From Gemmatimonadota bacterium (lineage in GTDB: Bacteria; JAAXHH01), in contig JAPOOT010000318.1 of assembly GCA_026713285.1 (NCBI GenBank), forward strand, positions 1 through 6,652: a stretch of 6,652 bases of DNA, written 5' to 3'. A program made the position numbers and the translations under genes. Positions 1-6,600 of the stretch are shown here, piece by piece; the first letter of the stretch is position 1, and the number at the start of each line of letters is the position of its first letter. The notes under the pieces are model-generated. The model saw only the letters and a list, made by a program, of their open reading frames with translations, was not told the DNA's origin and did not search any database.

Positions 1-1
1 G

Positions 2-880
2 GCGGCGCAGACCGTCCTGGCCTACGAAAACAACGAAGTGGACGTGGAAACGGTAGACATCAACGACCTGGATCGAATCGAACGGCACCCGGTGCTCAGC
101 CGGGAACTCGTCAGATCACCCGGAAGAACGACCTGGTACCTTTTCTTCAACACGTCCGATCCGCCCTTCAATGACATACGAGTAAGAGAGGCCTTTGCAC
201 GTGCGCTGAATAGGGAGGCTATCAGCCAGGTGGTCCTGAGAGGGGCCGCTGCGCCAGCCTATTCCATGATGCCCCCGGACTTCAAGGAGTACAACGGCGA
301 TGCCATGAAACCGTACCAGGCTTTCGATCCCGAACGGGCGAAATCGCTGATGCGGGAGGCCGGCTATCCGAACGGAAGAGGGTTTCCCAGGCAGGAAATG
401 TGGATTCGGGCGCCTACGCCTTCCATGCAGATGGCGGGCGTGGCTATTCAGAGCATGCTGCTGGAGCACCTCGGGGTCAAAGTCTCCATCCGTACGCTGG
501 ACCGGACGGCCTACATGAGCAAACTGTACAACTGGGAAATGGACTTCGGTTTTCTGCGGTTCGTCGCCGATTACATGGATCCCCGCAACATGCTCGACAT
601 GACCTGGCACTCCCAGCCAAAAGGCGCGGGGCGGCACGACTGGGCGGATTCCGAATTCGATGCGCTGGTGGAAAGCGCCGGCGCGGAATTGGACCCGGTA
701 AGGCGCACGAGTCTCTACAGGCAGGCGGAGGAGATTCTCGTGGGGGACTACGCCGCCGCCTTCGTGTTCCATCCCCTCACGATGCAGCTTCGCAAATCGA
801 ATCTGAAGGGTTATACCAGGTACCCCGACGGCACCGTGGGCGGCCTCATGTATTCACGGTTATACAAAAGCCGGAAATAA
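2..880 (+). CDS. ABC transporter family-5 solute-binding protein, C-terminal part (5' end outside window)
   Basis: The reading frame is open from the first base of the window to TAA at 878-880, so this is the last 292 codons of a longer gene. The GTG at position 38 is internal and not a credible start. The diagnostic segment is YLFFNTSDPPFNDIRVREAF followed by ALNREAI (bases about 137-225), which matches the conserved middle of SBP_bac_5 proteins. These bind peptides, nickel chelates or other small solutes outside the membrane for an ABC importer. Full-length members have about 500-600 residues, so roughly half is missing, including the signal peptide. The downstream part (PVRRTSLYRQAEEILVGDYA, then a short tail ending LYKSRK) is the usual end of the C-terminal lobe. 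The next gene is on the opposite strand only 23 bp away, so any permease or ATPase genes must lie upstream or elsewhere. The family is confident; the ligand cannot be told. Confidence 0.9.
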   Translation, partial: AAQTVLAYENNEVDVETVDINDLDRIERHPVLSRELVRSPGRTTWYLFFNTSDPPFNDIRVREAFARALNREAISQVVLRGAAAPAYSMMPPDFKEYNGDAMKPYQAFDPERAKSLMREAGYPNGRGFPRQEMWIRAPTPSMQMAGVAIQSMLLEHLGVKVSIRTLDRTAYMSKLYNWEMDFGFLRFVADYMDPRNMLDMTWHSQPKGAGRHDWADSEFDALVESAGAELDPVRRTSLYRQAEEILVGDYAAAFVFHPLTMQLRKSNLKGYTRYPDGTVGGLMYSRLYKSRK

Positions 881-903
881 CGCAGTAGAATCCAGTACGC
901 CGT

Positions 904-1794
904 TCAGACCGCGGGGTCCGGGCACACTACCCGCAACGCGCCGGGCGCGGACCTGATCTCCGCGGGCGTCTCGCCAATGGGTTCGCCGTCGGCGAACAGC
1001 ACAACCGGCTGTTCCGTTTCCATTTTCAAACTTCCCGTCCTGTACGAGAAGATGCTGGGGTGATTCAGGTGGCCGCCCCAGTAGACTCTTGGAAATATGC
1101 GCAGGACACGGCTCGGGCTCATCATGCGCACGAGGCAGACATCGAGTTCCCCGTCCGTCGGACTGGCTTTCGGCACGATCTTTATCCCGCCGCCGTAAGT
1201 GCTGGTGTTCCCGGTGGCCGCCAGCAGGACCGTTTGATTAATCGTGCCGAAATCGCCGGACATGCGCAGATCCACGCCCCGGTAGATACGCAGCATACGC
1301 GCCAGGCCCCAGAGGTAGGCTGCCATGCCCTTGAGCGGCACTTCGCCGTCATAGACCAGCCTGGCCACCTCCGAATCGAATCCCAGCGTCACGACCGTTG
1401 CGAAATACCGGTTGTTCACCTTGCCCAGGTCGAAGGGTCTGACATGGCTCTGAAGTAGGATGGATGCCGCCTTTTCGGGTGAGGCAGGGATACCGATCGC
1501 CCGGGCGAAATCGTTTCCGCGCCCGCAGGGAAGGATGCAGAGATTGACATCCGTTCCAGCCAGTGCGTTCACTACTTCGTGCACGGTCCCGTCGCCGCCG
1601 CATGCGGCGACGCAGGAATACCCGGTGCGCACGGCTTCCGCCGCGATGGTCTCCGCCTCGCCCCGGGTCGATGTGTGGCGGATTTCGGCGGACACCTGGT
1701 TCGCAGCCAACGATTCCCGTACCCGCTCCGCGTAGGTCACGCCACGCCCGCTACCCGATTTCGGATTCGCGACAATGAGCGTTTTCCCGGTCAT
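904..1794 (-). CDS. Diacylglycerol kinase/YegS-family lipid kinase
   Basis: A 296-residue protein of normal length for soluble bacterial lipid kinases (DAGK_cat plus the YegS-type C-terminal beta-sandwich). Motifs, numbered from the chosen start: the N-terminal NPKSGSGRG loop at 10-18, the nucleotide-binding GGDGT at 66-70, PCGRGNDFAR at 89-98, GFDSEV about 138-143, a GGGIKIVPKASPTDGELDV stretch at 201-219 and ADGE at 268-271. Family members phosphorylate diacylglycerol or related lipids with ATP at the inner face of the membrane; the substrate is not predictable from sequence. I chose the ATG at 1794 because GGAGG sits 6 nt upstream and the NPKSGSG loop falls near the N terminus as expected. 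An in-frame ATG at 1833 would add 13 residues but has no ribosome binding site. The gene converges on the solute-binding protein gene and diverges from the dehydrogenase gene. Confidence 0.93.
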   Translation of the reverse strand: MTGKTLIVANPKSGSGRGVTYAERVRESLAANQVSAEIRHTSTRGEAETIAAEAVRTGYSCVAACGGDGTVHEVVNALAGTDVNLCILPCGRGNDFARAIGIPASPEKAASILLQSHVRPFDLGKVNNRYFATVVTLGFDSEVARLVYDGEVPLKGMAAYLWGLARMLRIYRGVDLRMSGDFGTINQTVLLAATGNTSTYGGGIKIVPKASPTDGELDVCLVRMMSPSRVLRIFPRVYWGGHLNHPSIFSYRTGSLKMETEQPVVLFADGEPIGETPAEIRSAPGALRVVCPDPAV

Positions 1795-1807
1795 TTCCTT
1801 CCTCCCC
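1795..1807 (-). promoter_or_regulatory. Ribosome binding site of the lipid kinase
   Basis: Read on the minus strand this is GGGGAGGAAGGAA directly before ATG. The GGAGG core at 1805-1801 is 6 nt from the start codon. It decides in favour of the start at 1794 over the in-frame ATG at 1833. Confidence 0.8.
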
Positions 1808-1873
1808 AGGCCGTTACGTACCCCTGGTTCCATTGGAGCATACTTGCTTCATTCGACACGATACGCCCGACCC

Positions 1874-1887
1874 GTTCAGGACCGAAC
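1874..1887. promoter_or_regulatory. Short inverted repeat GTTC-N6-GAAC next to the promoter, possible operator
   Basis: GTTCAGGACCGAAC has 4-bp perfect arms and one more G:C pair inside, ending 3 bp before the -35 hexamer. Its placement would suit a regulator acting on the rightward promoter or on both divergent genes. A repeat this short can easily arise by chance in GC-rich DNA, so the role is inference. Confidence 0.25.
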
Positions 1888-1890
1888 CTC

Positions 1891-1919
1891 TTGACAGGGG
1901 CGGACCCTCACTCTAAGAT
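1891..1919 (+). promoter_or_regulatory. Predicted sigma-70-type promoter for the dehydrogenase (and perhaps transporter) gene
   Basis: A perfect -35 hexamer TTGACA (1891-1896) is followed after exactly 17 bp by TAAGAT (1914-1919), which matches the -10 consensus at the four most conserved positions. Transcription would start near 1926, giving a leader of about 85 nt before the ATG at 2010. It lies in the divergent intergenic region and points the right way. I saw no comparably good promoter on the minus strand for the lipid kinase. Confidence 0.65.
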
Positions 1920-1940
1920 AGTGGCCGTTCCGCCGGACCA

Positions 1941-1954
1941 CCGGATCCCGGATC
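1941..1954 (+). repeat. Tandem heptamer CCGGATC x2 in the leader
   Basis: Two perfect adjacent copies of CCGGATC lie in the GC-rich 5' leader of the dehydrogenase gene. The surrounding stretch (about 1923-1962) has several CCGG/GGCC blocks that could pair with one another, so the leader may be structured. No known riboswitch is recognised. Confidence 0.4.
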
Positions 1955-2009
1955 GACCGGCCAACATGATGCCCGGCAGGACTTAATCATCGACAACCCG
2001 AGACCCTGC

Positions 2010-2792
2010 ATGGCCGACTACAAGAACCTCTTCGATATGACGGGCCGAAACGCGCTGGTCGTCGGCGCCGGCAGCGGCATCGGCCGGTGCTCGGCCATGT
2101 GCCTCGCCCAGTTCGGCGCACACGTAGTCTGCGCGGACGTTCGGGAGGCGGCGGCGGACTCCGTATCCGACGAGATTCGCGCACACGGTGAATCGGCCGA
2201 AGCGGTCGCGCTCGATATGCGGGATACCGGACAGATCCAGCAGGTGCTTGATCGGATTTCTCCCCCCGACGCCCTCGTCAGCACGCCTGGCGTCAACATT
2301 CGAAAAAAGCTTCTCGACTACACGGACGAGGAATACGACCGGGTCGTCGATCTCAATCTGAAGGGAACCTTCCGCCTCGTACGTGAAACTGCCCGGTCCA
2401 TGTCTGAAAACGGCGGAGGCAGCATCATCGTCTTCTCGAGTATCCGGTCCCAGGTGGTGGAGCCCGGCCAGGGCGTCTACGCAGCGACCAAGTCCGGCGT
2501 GGTCCTCATGATCCGCGCGTTGGCGGCCGAACTCGCCGACAAGGGCGTACGGGCCAACGCCATCGCCCCCGGCGTCGTGGATACGCCGCTGACGGCCCAG
2601 ATCAAACGGCAGCCGGACTGGTACGGCGCATACGCCGACAAGACCATGCTCCGGCGATGGGCCAAACCGGAGGAAATCGCGGGGGCCGTCCTCTACCTGG
2701 CCTCTGACGCCAGCTCATACACCACGGGTTCCGTCATGTTCGTCGACGGGGGGTGGACGGCGGCGGACGGCCGCTTCGATCCTTTTGCGTGA
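2010..2792 (+). CDS. Short-chain dehydrogenase/reductase (SDR), classical type
   Basis: A 260-residue single-domain Rossmann oxidoreductase, the usual length of classical SDRs, which interconvert alcohols and ketones using NAD(P). Visible motifs: the cofactor loop GAGSGIG at 19-25, D43 at the end of the second strand (favouring NAD(H) over NADP(H)), structural Asn at 116 in LNLKG, catalytic Ser144 in FSSI, Tyr157 and Lys161 in YAATK, and the C-terminal MFVDGGW. The active-site set N-S-Y-K is complete, so the enzyme should be functional. Oddities: Val replaces Thr before the glycine loop, and the usual NNAG is STPG (91-94). The start at 2010 has only a weak GAG 7 nt upstream, but the protein aligns well from there. 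A good promoter lies about 90 bp upstream and an AEC transporter gene follows after 83 bp. The substrate is unknown; many relatives act on sugars, polyols or fatty acyl groups. Confidence 0.93.
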   Translation: MADYKNLFDMTGRNALVVGAGSGIGRCSAMCLAQFGAHVVCADVREAAADSVSDEIRAHGESAEAVALDMRDTGQIQQVLDRISPPDALVSTPGVNIRKKLLDYTDEEYDRVVDLNLKGTFRLVRETARSMSENGGGSIIVFSSIRSQVVEPGQGVYAATKSGVVLMIRALAAELADKGVRANAIAPGVVDTPLTAQIKRQPDWYGAYADKTMLRRWAKPEEIAGAVLYLASDASSYTTGSVMFVDGGWTAADGRFDPFA

Positions 2793-2875
2793 AAGCTTCG
2801 GTCCGGCAGGCCAACGCGATCTATCCCGCACCCTGACTCGAATCCACCCGATCCCCATCCTTCCCTGGCGATCCT
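2793..2875 (+). other. Spacer between dehydrogenase and transporter genes
   Basis: 83 bp with no convincing hairpin plus T-tract, no promoter pair and no clear Shine-Dalgarno before the ATG at 2876. The absence of a terminator is compatible with read-through from the dehydrogenase gene, so the two may form one transcription unit. Confidence 0.4.
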
Positions 2876-3781
2876 ATGCCATTCCTGAACATCCTGATCG
2901 ACATCATCGCCCCGATTTTCGTTCTCATTTCGCTCGGGTACCTGTTCCAGAAAAAATGGCGGTTCGACCTGCAGGCCCTGACGCGGATACTGCTGTACCT
3001 GGTCATGCCCGCTACGCTCGTCGTATCCCTTACCCAGTCTGAGCTTTCCTCCGATTTCGTATGGGACACCGCCGTATTCTGCCTGCTCATGCTGGTCGCG
3101 CTTTACGTGCTCAGTGTGATCGGATCCCTGGTCATGCGGTACCGGAATGATATGAAGCAGGCCTTCAGTCTGTCCGTCATGTATTACAACAGCGGGAATT
3201 ACGGCTTTCCGGCCAGCGAACTGGCTTTCCCCACCCTGGGCCTGGCCGTCCAGTCCATCGTCCTGGCCGTCCAGAACTTTCTGGTTTTCACCCTGGGGTT
3301 GTTCTTCGTTTCGGTTGGACGCCTGTCCGCCCGGAAAGCCTTCCTGCAGTCCTTCAAGATGCCCTTCGTCTATGCGCTGATCCTGGCCTTCGCGATCCGG
3401 AACTACGGCCTGCAACTCCCGGGCTTTATCTGGCTTCCGATCGAGTATCTGGCCGAAGCGCTCGTTCCCATGGCACTGGTCACCCTGGGCATGCAGCTGG
3501 CCCGGACTCCCATCACCCTGGAGTGGAAAGCCAGCCTGGCGTCCCTGGTCTGCCGACTGCTGGTCTCTCCCCTGATCGGCTACGGCCTCGTGCTCCTGCT
3601 GGACATCGATCCCAGGATCGCACCGATCCTGGTTGTATCCACCAGTTATCCAACCGCGATCAATACCGTGCTGATCGCGATGGAATTCGGCAGCCGGGAG
3701 GATTTCGCGGCCAACGCCGTATTCCTGTCCACCATCTGCAGCATCGCCACGGTCGCGGTGGTTATTTTCCTGGTCAGGTAG
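2876..3781 (+). CDS. AEC-family (auxin efflux carrier-like) membrane transporter
   Basis: A 301-residue, very hydrophobic protein of typical length for bacterial AEC (Mem_trans) permeases. By eye about ten membrane segments are present, near residues 5-24, 34-52, 63-86, 96-116, 124-148, 160-180, 189-208, 218-240, 248-268 and 278-300. Family signatures are YNSGNYGFP (104-112), where polar residues break the fourth helix, ALVPMALVTLGMQLA (195-209), and SYPTAINTVLIAMEFG (257-272), which forms the second half of the pseudo-symmetric five-plus-five fold. Bacterial members move organic anions such as malate or malonate, or amino acids, across the inner membrane; the substrate here is not predictable. 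It follows the dehydrogenase gene on the same strand, so a metabolic link (uptake or export of that enzyme's substrate or product) is plausible but unproven. The ATG at 2876 has no good Shine-Dalgarno; it was chosen because the first helix starts right after it. It converges on the polyferredoxin gene 30 bp away. Confidence 0.9.
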   Translation: MPFLNILIDIIAPIFVLISLGYLFQKKWRFDLQALTRILLYLVMPATLVVSLTQSELSSDFVWDTAVFCLLMLVALYVLSVIGSLVMRYRNDMKQAFSLSVMYYNSGNYGFPASELAFPTLGLAVQSIVLAVQNFLVFTLGLFFVSVGRLSARKAFLQSFKMPFVYALILAFAIRNYGLQLPGFIWLPIEYLAEALVPMALVTLGMQLARTPITLEWKASLASLVCRLLVSPLIGYGLVLLLDIDPRIAPILVVSTSYPTAINTVLIAMEFGSREDFAANAVFLSTICSIATVAVVIFLVR

Positions 3782-3811
3782 CACAGGATGGCGCCTTGCG
3801 CTGCAAGACCG

Positions 3812-5266
3812 CTATACGTAACCGTCGCGGTCGCCGTACACCCTGGCGCCCTTGCTGACGGCCTCGGAGAAAGCGCTCAGCGGTTTGTCGGATCCCGGGT
3901 AGCGGTCACCGTGGGACATGCCGTTCTCGAGCTTGAGCACGCCCCGGGGACACACGGCCGAACAGACCCCGCATCCCACGCAGGAAGACCGGACGATATT
4001 CTCGCCGCGCTCCGCATACGCCCGCACGTCGATGCCCATTTCGCAATAGGTCGTGCAGTTACCGCAGGACATGCACTGTCCGCCGTTGGTCGTGATTCGA
4101 AAGCGGGAGAAGAAGCGCTGGATGATGCCCAGCACCGCGGCCATCGGGCACCCGAAGCGGCACCAGACCCGATTGCCGAGTATCGGATAGAACCCCACGC
4201 CGATGACCCCGGCGAAGACCGCGCCGATGTAGAAACCGTACCACTGTTTCAACGGAGCGGAAATGGCGCTCAGCGCGCCTTCAGACGTGCTGCTCACCCA
4301 GAGCACGGCCGTCGTCGCGATGATAAGCAGGAGCACCGCGTAAATGATCGCCCGTTCGATTTTCCACGATACGGTCGATTTGGGCGTCAGGTGCCGCCAG
4401 GGGTCGCCGAGGGTCTCGGCGAGCCCGCCGCAGCCGCATACCCAGGAACAGTACCACCGCTTGCCGTAGAAATAGGTCAGCACGGGCGTGGCGATAAACG
4501 TGCAGGCCACCCCCCAGAACACCATGAACGAACCCAGGGCGCCCGGGCTGTTGACCAGGTAATCCACGGTGCCGGGGAACAGGTAATCGTACTTCAGGGG
4601 CCAGAAGTAGCTGAAGTAGAACTCCGGTTCGTTCAGTGCGCGGAGGAACTGGGGAAGGACGAAGGCCAGAACCAGTTGAAAGAACATGACCGAAATCGTT
4701 CGGATGATGTGATAACGGTTGTGGCGGTAACGCATGAACATGCGGAATCCGAAGAGCACCACGGCCATCGTGTAGAGAAACCCGTATAGAAACCACTGGT
4801 TCGCCGGCTGTCCCGCCAGGACCTGGGACAGCGGCTCAACGAGCGCGATGGCGCGCGACAGGTATTCGGGCCACCAGTACAGTACGACGTAGAACCCGGT
4901 GAGCGCGATGCCCAGCGCCCAGGCGATGGCGCCGCGGTGTGTCGTGTTTCCGAACATGATGCCGTCGTGCTTGATGCCGGGCACCGTGTCCCTGTACGTG
5001 AACCAGACGTAACCGATGGTTCCGGCAGACAGCAGGCCGAAGGACAGCAGGAAGGGCGTCCAGGCGCCGGAGAGCGGCATACCGAGCAGGGATACGACGA
5101 GCGCGAGGAAGCCCAGACCGATCACGCCGGCGGAAACCATCATGCCCGGGTTCCTGGGCGCCTCAGCCGCGGACTCGGGCTCGCCGAACCCTTCGGCCTC
5201 CTCGTCGTAGAAGTACGAGATGGTTTCCGGATCGATCAACGTCGGTGCAGCGGGCGATGTGCTCAT
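3812..5266 (-). CDS. Membrane-bound 4Fe-4S polyferredoxin, NosR/NapH-like
   Basis: A 484-residue membrane iron-sulfur protein. A soluble acidic N terminus (1-40) is followed by hydrophobic segments near 43-63, 70-90, 114-131, 158-176, 188-206, 244-266, 305-323 and 343-363. Two short cysteine motifs flank the last pair: CSWVCGC (C273, C277, C279) and CRFGCP (C369, C373), as in the Fer4_5 domains of NosR, NapH and CcoG relatives. The C-terminal ferredoxin domain carries two 4Fe-4S motifs, C398/C401/C404/C408 and C429/C432/C435/C439, the last followed by Pro. Such proteins pass electrons between quinol and redox partners across the inner membrane. The ATG at 5266 overlaps the stop of the upstream flavoprotein gene (ATGA) and has AAAGGAG 8 nt before it, so the longer in-frame start at 5389 is rejected. 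The first motif lacks the usual proline, and the protein has no NosR FMN-binding domain, so it is not NosR. The exact partner is unknown. Confidence 0.9.
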   Translation of the reverse strand: MSTSPAAPTLIDPETISYFYDEEAEGFGEPESAAEAPRNPGMMVSAGVIGLGFLALVVSLLGMPLSGAWTPFLLSFGLLSAGTIGYVWFTYRDTVPGIKHDGIMFGNTTHRGAIAWALGIALTGFYVVLYWWPEYLSRAIALVEPLSQVLAGQPANQWFLYGFLYTMAVVLFGFRMFMRYRHNRYHIIRTISVMFFQLVLAFVLPQFLRALNEPEFYFSYFWPLKYDYLFPGTVDYLVNSPGALGSFMVFWGVACTFIATPVLTYFYGKRWYCSWVCGCGGLAETLGDPWRHLTPKSTVSWKIERAIIYAVLLLIIATTAVLWVSSTSEGALSAISAPLKQWYGFYIGAVFAGVIGVGFYPILGNRVWCRFGCPMAAVLGIIQRFFSRFRITTNGGQCMSCGNCTTYCEMGIDVRAYAERGENIVRSSCVGCGVCSAVCPRGVLKLENGMSHGDRYPGSDKPLSAFSEAVSKGARVYGDRDGYV

Positions 5267-6537
5267 GCGAGTTGCTCCTTTAATGAGCGTACGATCTCCG
5301 ACTCGTGGCGGACGAAAAACTCCGGATCGAAGTTGGCTTCTTCCAGGTGGTCCAGGACGTACTCCACGGTACGCCGCTCGGCAATCCACCGCTCACATAC
5401 TTCGTGGCGGGCCCGTATACCCATGAAATTGAAAGCCTTGATGCACCCGTCGACGCCGACGACGCGGACGGCGTGGCGATGGGATGGATGTTCCCAGAAA
5501 AGGTGACGCTCTCCGGGCTGGGGCGTATTCAGAATCATGCCGTAGGTCTGGTACTCCAGGTCGAAGAACTTGGCCGAATTGTACCAGATCCCGGGGTCGT
5601 ACTCCGTATCCTGTCCGGCCAGCACCTCGCCGGCGACCTCGCCCTGCTTCTTACCCGTATACCAGACCTGCTGGATCAGGTTGCGTCCCCCGTTCCTGCT
5701 GACGATTTCCGCACAGTCCCCGGCGGCGTAGATGTCGGGTATGTTCGTTCGGAACGCGTTGTCGACCAGGACGCCCCGGCCCGTTTCGATGGGCGTCGAC
5801 TTGACCAGGTCCGTGTTGGGCGAGACACCCGGCGTCAGGCCGACCAGCTGGCAGTCGATCCGGTCGTCGAACTCGGTAATGACCGCTTCGACCTTTCCTG
5901 TGCCGTCGTCCACGATTTCCTTCAGGTTGGTCTCCTTGATCAGGCCGATGCCCTGCTCCTCTATCATCCGGTTCAGCATGCCCGATTCTTCCATGGGCAG
6001 GATGTTGCACCAGTAGGAAGGCTCGCGTATGAGAAACGTGACGTGGATATGCCTCGAATGCAGCATCTCGGCGAGTTCGATGCCGATCAGCCCGCCGCCG
6101 ACGATGACCGCGTGACTGGCCCGTTCGGCGTTTTTATACAGTTGATGCAGGTCTTTCAGGTTGTACAGGCCCTGGACGCCGTCGAGGTCCTGACCCGGCC
6201 AGCCGAACTTGTTCGACTTGGCGCCGGTGGCGATCAGCAGACGGTCGTAGGGCAGGCGTCCGTTCCGGTGAAGAACCAGTTGCCTGTCGTCGATATCGAT
6301 GCCGGTGACCCAGTCTCGGACCAGGTCCAGCCGCTGGTCTCGCCAGAAACTGTCCTCGAAGGGTTTCGTCGCCTCGTAGGTCATGTGCCCCATGAAGATG
6401 TACATGAGGGCGGGGCGGGAATAGTGGAAGGCCGATTCACCCGAAACCAGCGAGACCTTCCAGTCGGGTTGAAGCTGCCGGAGCCGCGTGGCGGCTGTTA
6501 CCCCTGTTACGCCGTTCCCAATGATCACTGCGCGCAA
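5263..6537 (-). CDS. FAD/NAD(P)-dependent oxidoreductase (Pyr_redox_2 type)
   Basis: A 424-residue flavoprotein with two dinucleotide-binding folds. Numbered from the TTG start: FAD-binding GNGVTG (7-12), YSRPAL (39-44), ATGAKSN (103-109), the nicotinamide-binding GGGLIG (147-152) and the second FAD motif GDCAE (273-277). The set resembles rubredoxin/ferredoxin reductases and the N-terminal part of the nitrite reductase large subunit. There is no CxxC redox disulfide, so it is not a thioredoxin- or lipoamide-type reductase. About 90 extra residues after the FAD motif end in charged helices and probably form the substrate or partner domain. It should oxidise NADH or NADPH and pass electrons on; the adjacent polyferredoxin, with which it overlaps by 4 bp, is the obvious candidate partner. 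TTG at 6537 is chosen because AGGAGGT stands 6 nt upstream and the first beta strand begins at residue 3; an in-frame TTG at 6570 has no such site. Confidence 0.9.
   Translation of the reverse strand: MRAVIIGNGVTGVTAATRLRQLQPDWKVSLVSGESAFHYSRPALMYIFMGHMTYEATKPFEDSFWRDQRLDLVRDWVTGIDIDDRQLVLHRNGRLPYDRLLIATGAKSNKFGWPGQDLDGVQGLYNLKDLHQLYKNAERASHAVIVGGGLIGIELAEMLHSRHIHVTFLIREPSYWCNILPMEESGMLNRMIEEQGIGLIKETNLKEIVDDGTGKVEAVITEFDDRIDCQLVGLTPGVSPNTDLVKSTPIETGRGVLVDNAFRTNIPDIYAAGDCAEIVSRNGGRNLIQQVWYTGKKQGEVAGEVLAGQDTEYDPGIWYNSAKFFDLEYQTYGMILNTPQPGERHLFWEHPSHRHAVRVVGVDGCIKAFNFMGIRARHEVCERWIAERRTVEYVLDHLEEANFDPEFFVRHESEIVRSLKEQLA
5275..5281 (-). promoter_or_regulatory. Ribosome binding site of the polyferredoxin, inside the upstream gene
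   Basis: AAAGGAG on the minus strand lies within the last codons of the flavoprotein gene, 8 nt before the ATG that overlaps its TGA. It supports translational coupling of the two genes and fixes the start at 5266. Confidence 0.8.
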
Positions 6538-6543
6538 TGGTCC

Positions 6544-6550
6544 ACCTCCT
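6544..6550 (-). promoter_or_regulatory. Perfect Shine-Dalgarno AGGAGGT fixing a TTG start
   Basis: On the minus strand AGGAGGT ends 6 nt before TTG at 6537. It is the best ribosome binding site in the window and decides the start of the flavoprotein gene in the absence of an in-frame ATG. The next GTG (6528-6526) would be about 15 nt from it, which is too far. Confidence 0.8.
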
Positions 6551-6600
6551 GGTCCTTGAGCGATCTCCAAAAACGACTTTCTTCTGCCAATCTCCCTTCG

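Noticed and set aside
116..772. Minus-strand ORF of 218 codons opposite the solute-binding protein
   Set aside because: Antisense shadow with no domain and a low-complexity His/Arg/Pro-rich sequence; the plus-strand frame has family motifs.
881..903. Possible shared terminator between the convergent solute-binding protein and lipid kinase genes
   Set aside because: Only 23 bp with no stem-loop and no T-run that I can see.
2693..3784. Long minus-strand ORF of 363 codons opposite the AEC transporter
   Set aside because: It lies antisense to a gene with clear family motifs, is extremely rich in Gln, Gly, Asp and Glu as expected from the reverse complement of hydrophobic codons, and has no recognisable domain.
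3795..3807. Hairpin CTTGC-GCT-GCAAG between the convergent transporter and polyferredoxin genes, as a terminator
   Set aside because: The stem is only 5 bp and there is no T-tract on either side. It may help end transcription but cannot be called a terminator.
3788..4789. Plus-strand ORF of 333 codons opposite the polyferredoxin
   Set aside because: It is antisense to a gene with complete cysteine motifs, and its composition (His, Arg, Ala, Gly, Glu rich) is that of a mirror-strand artefact in GC-rich DNA.
5267..5389. N-terminal extension of the polyferredoxin to the in-frame ATG at 5389
   Set aside because: It would overlap the flavoprotein gene by over 120 bp; the extra 41 residues are Arg/Pro/Gly-rich with no domain, while the internal ATG has a good ribosome binding site and an ATGA overlap.
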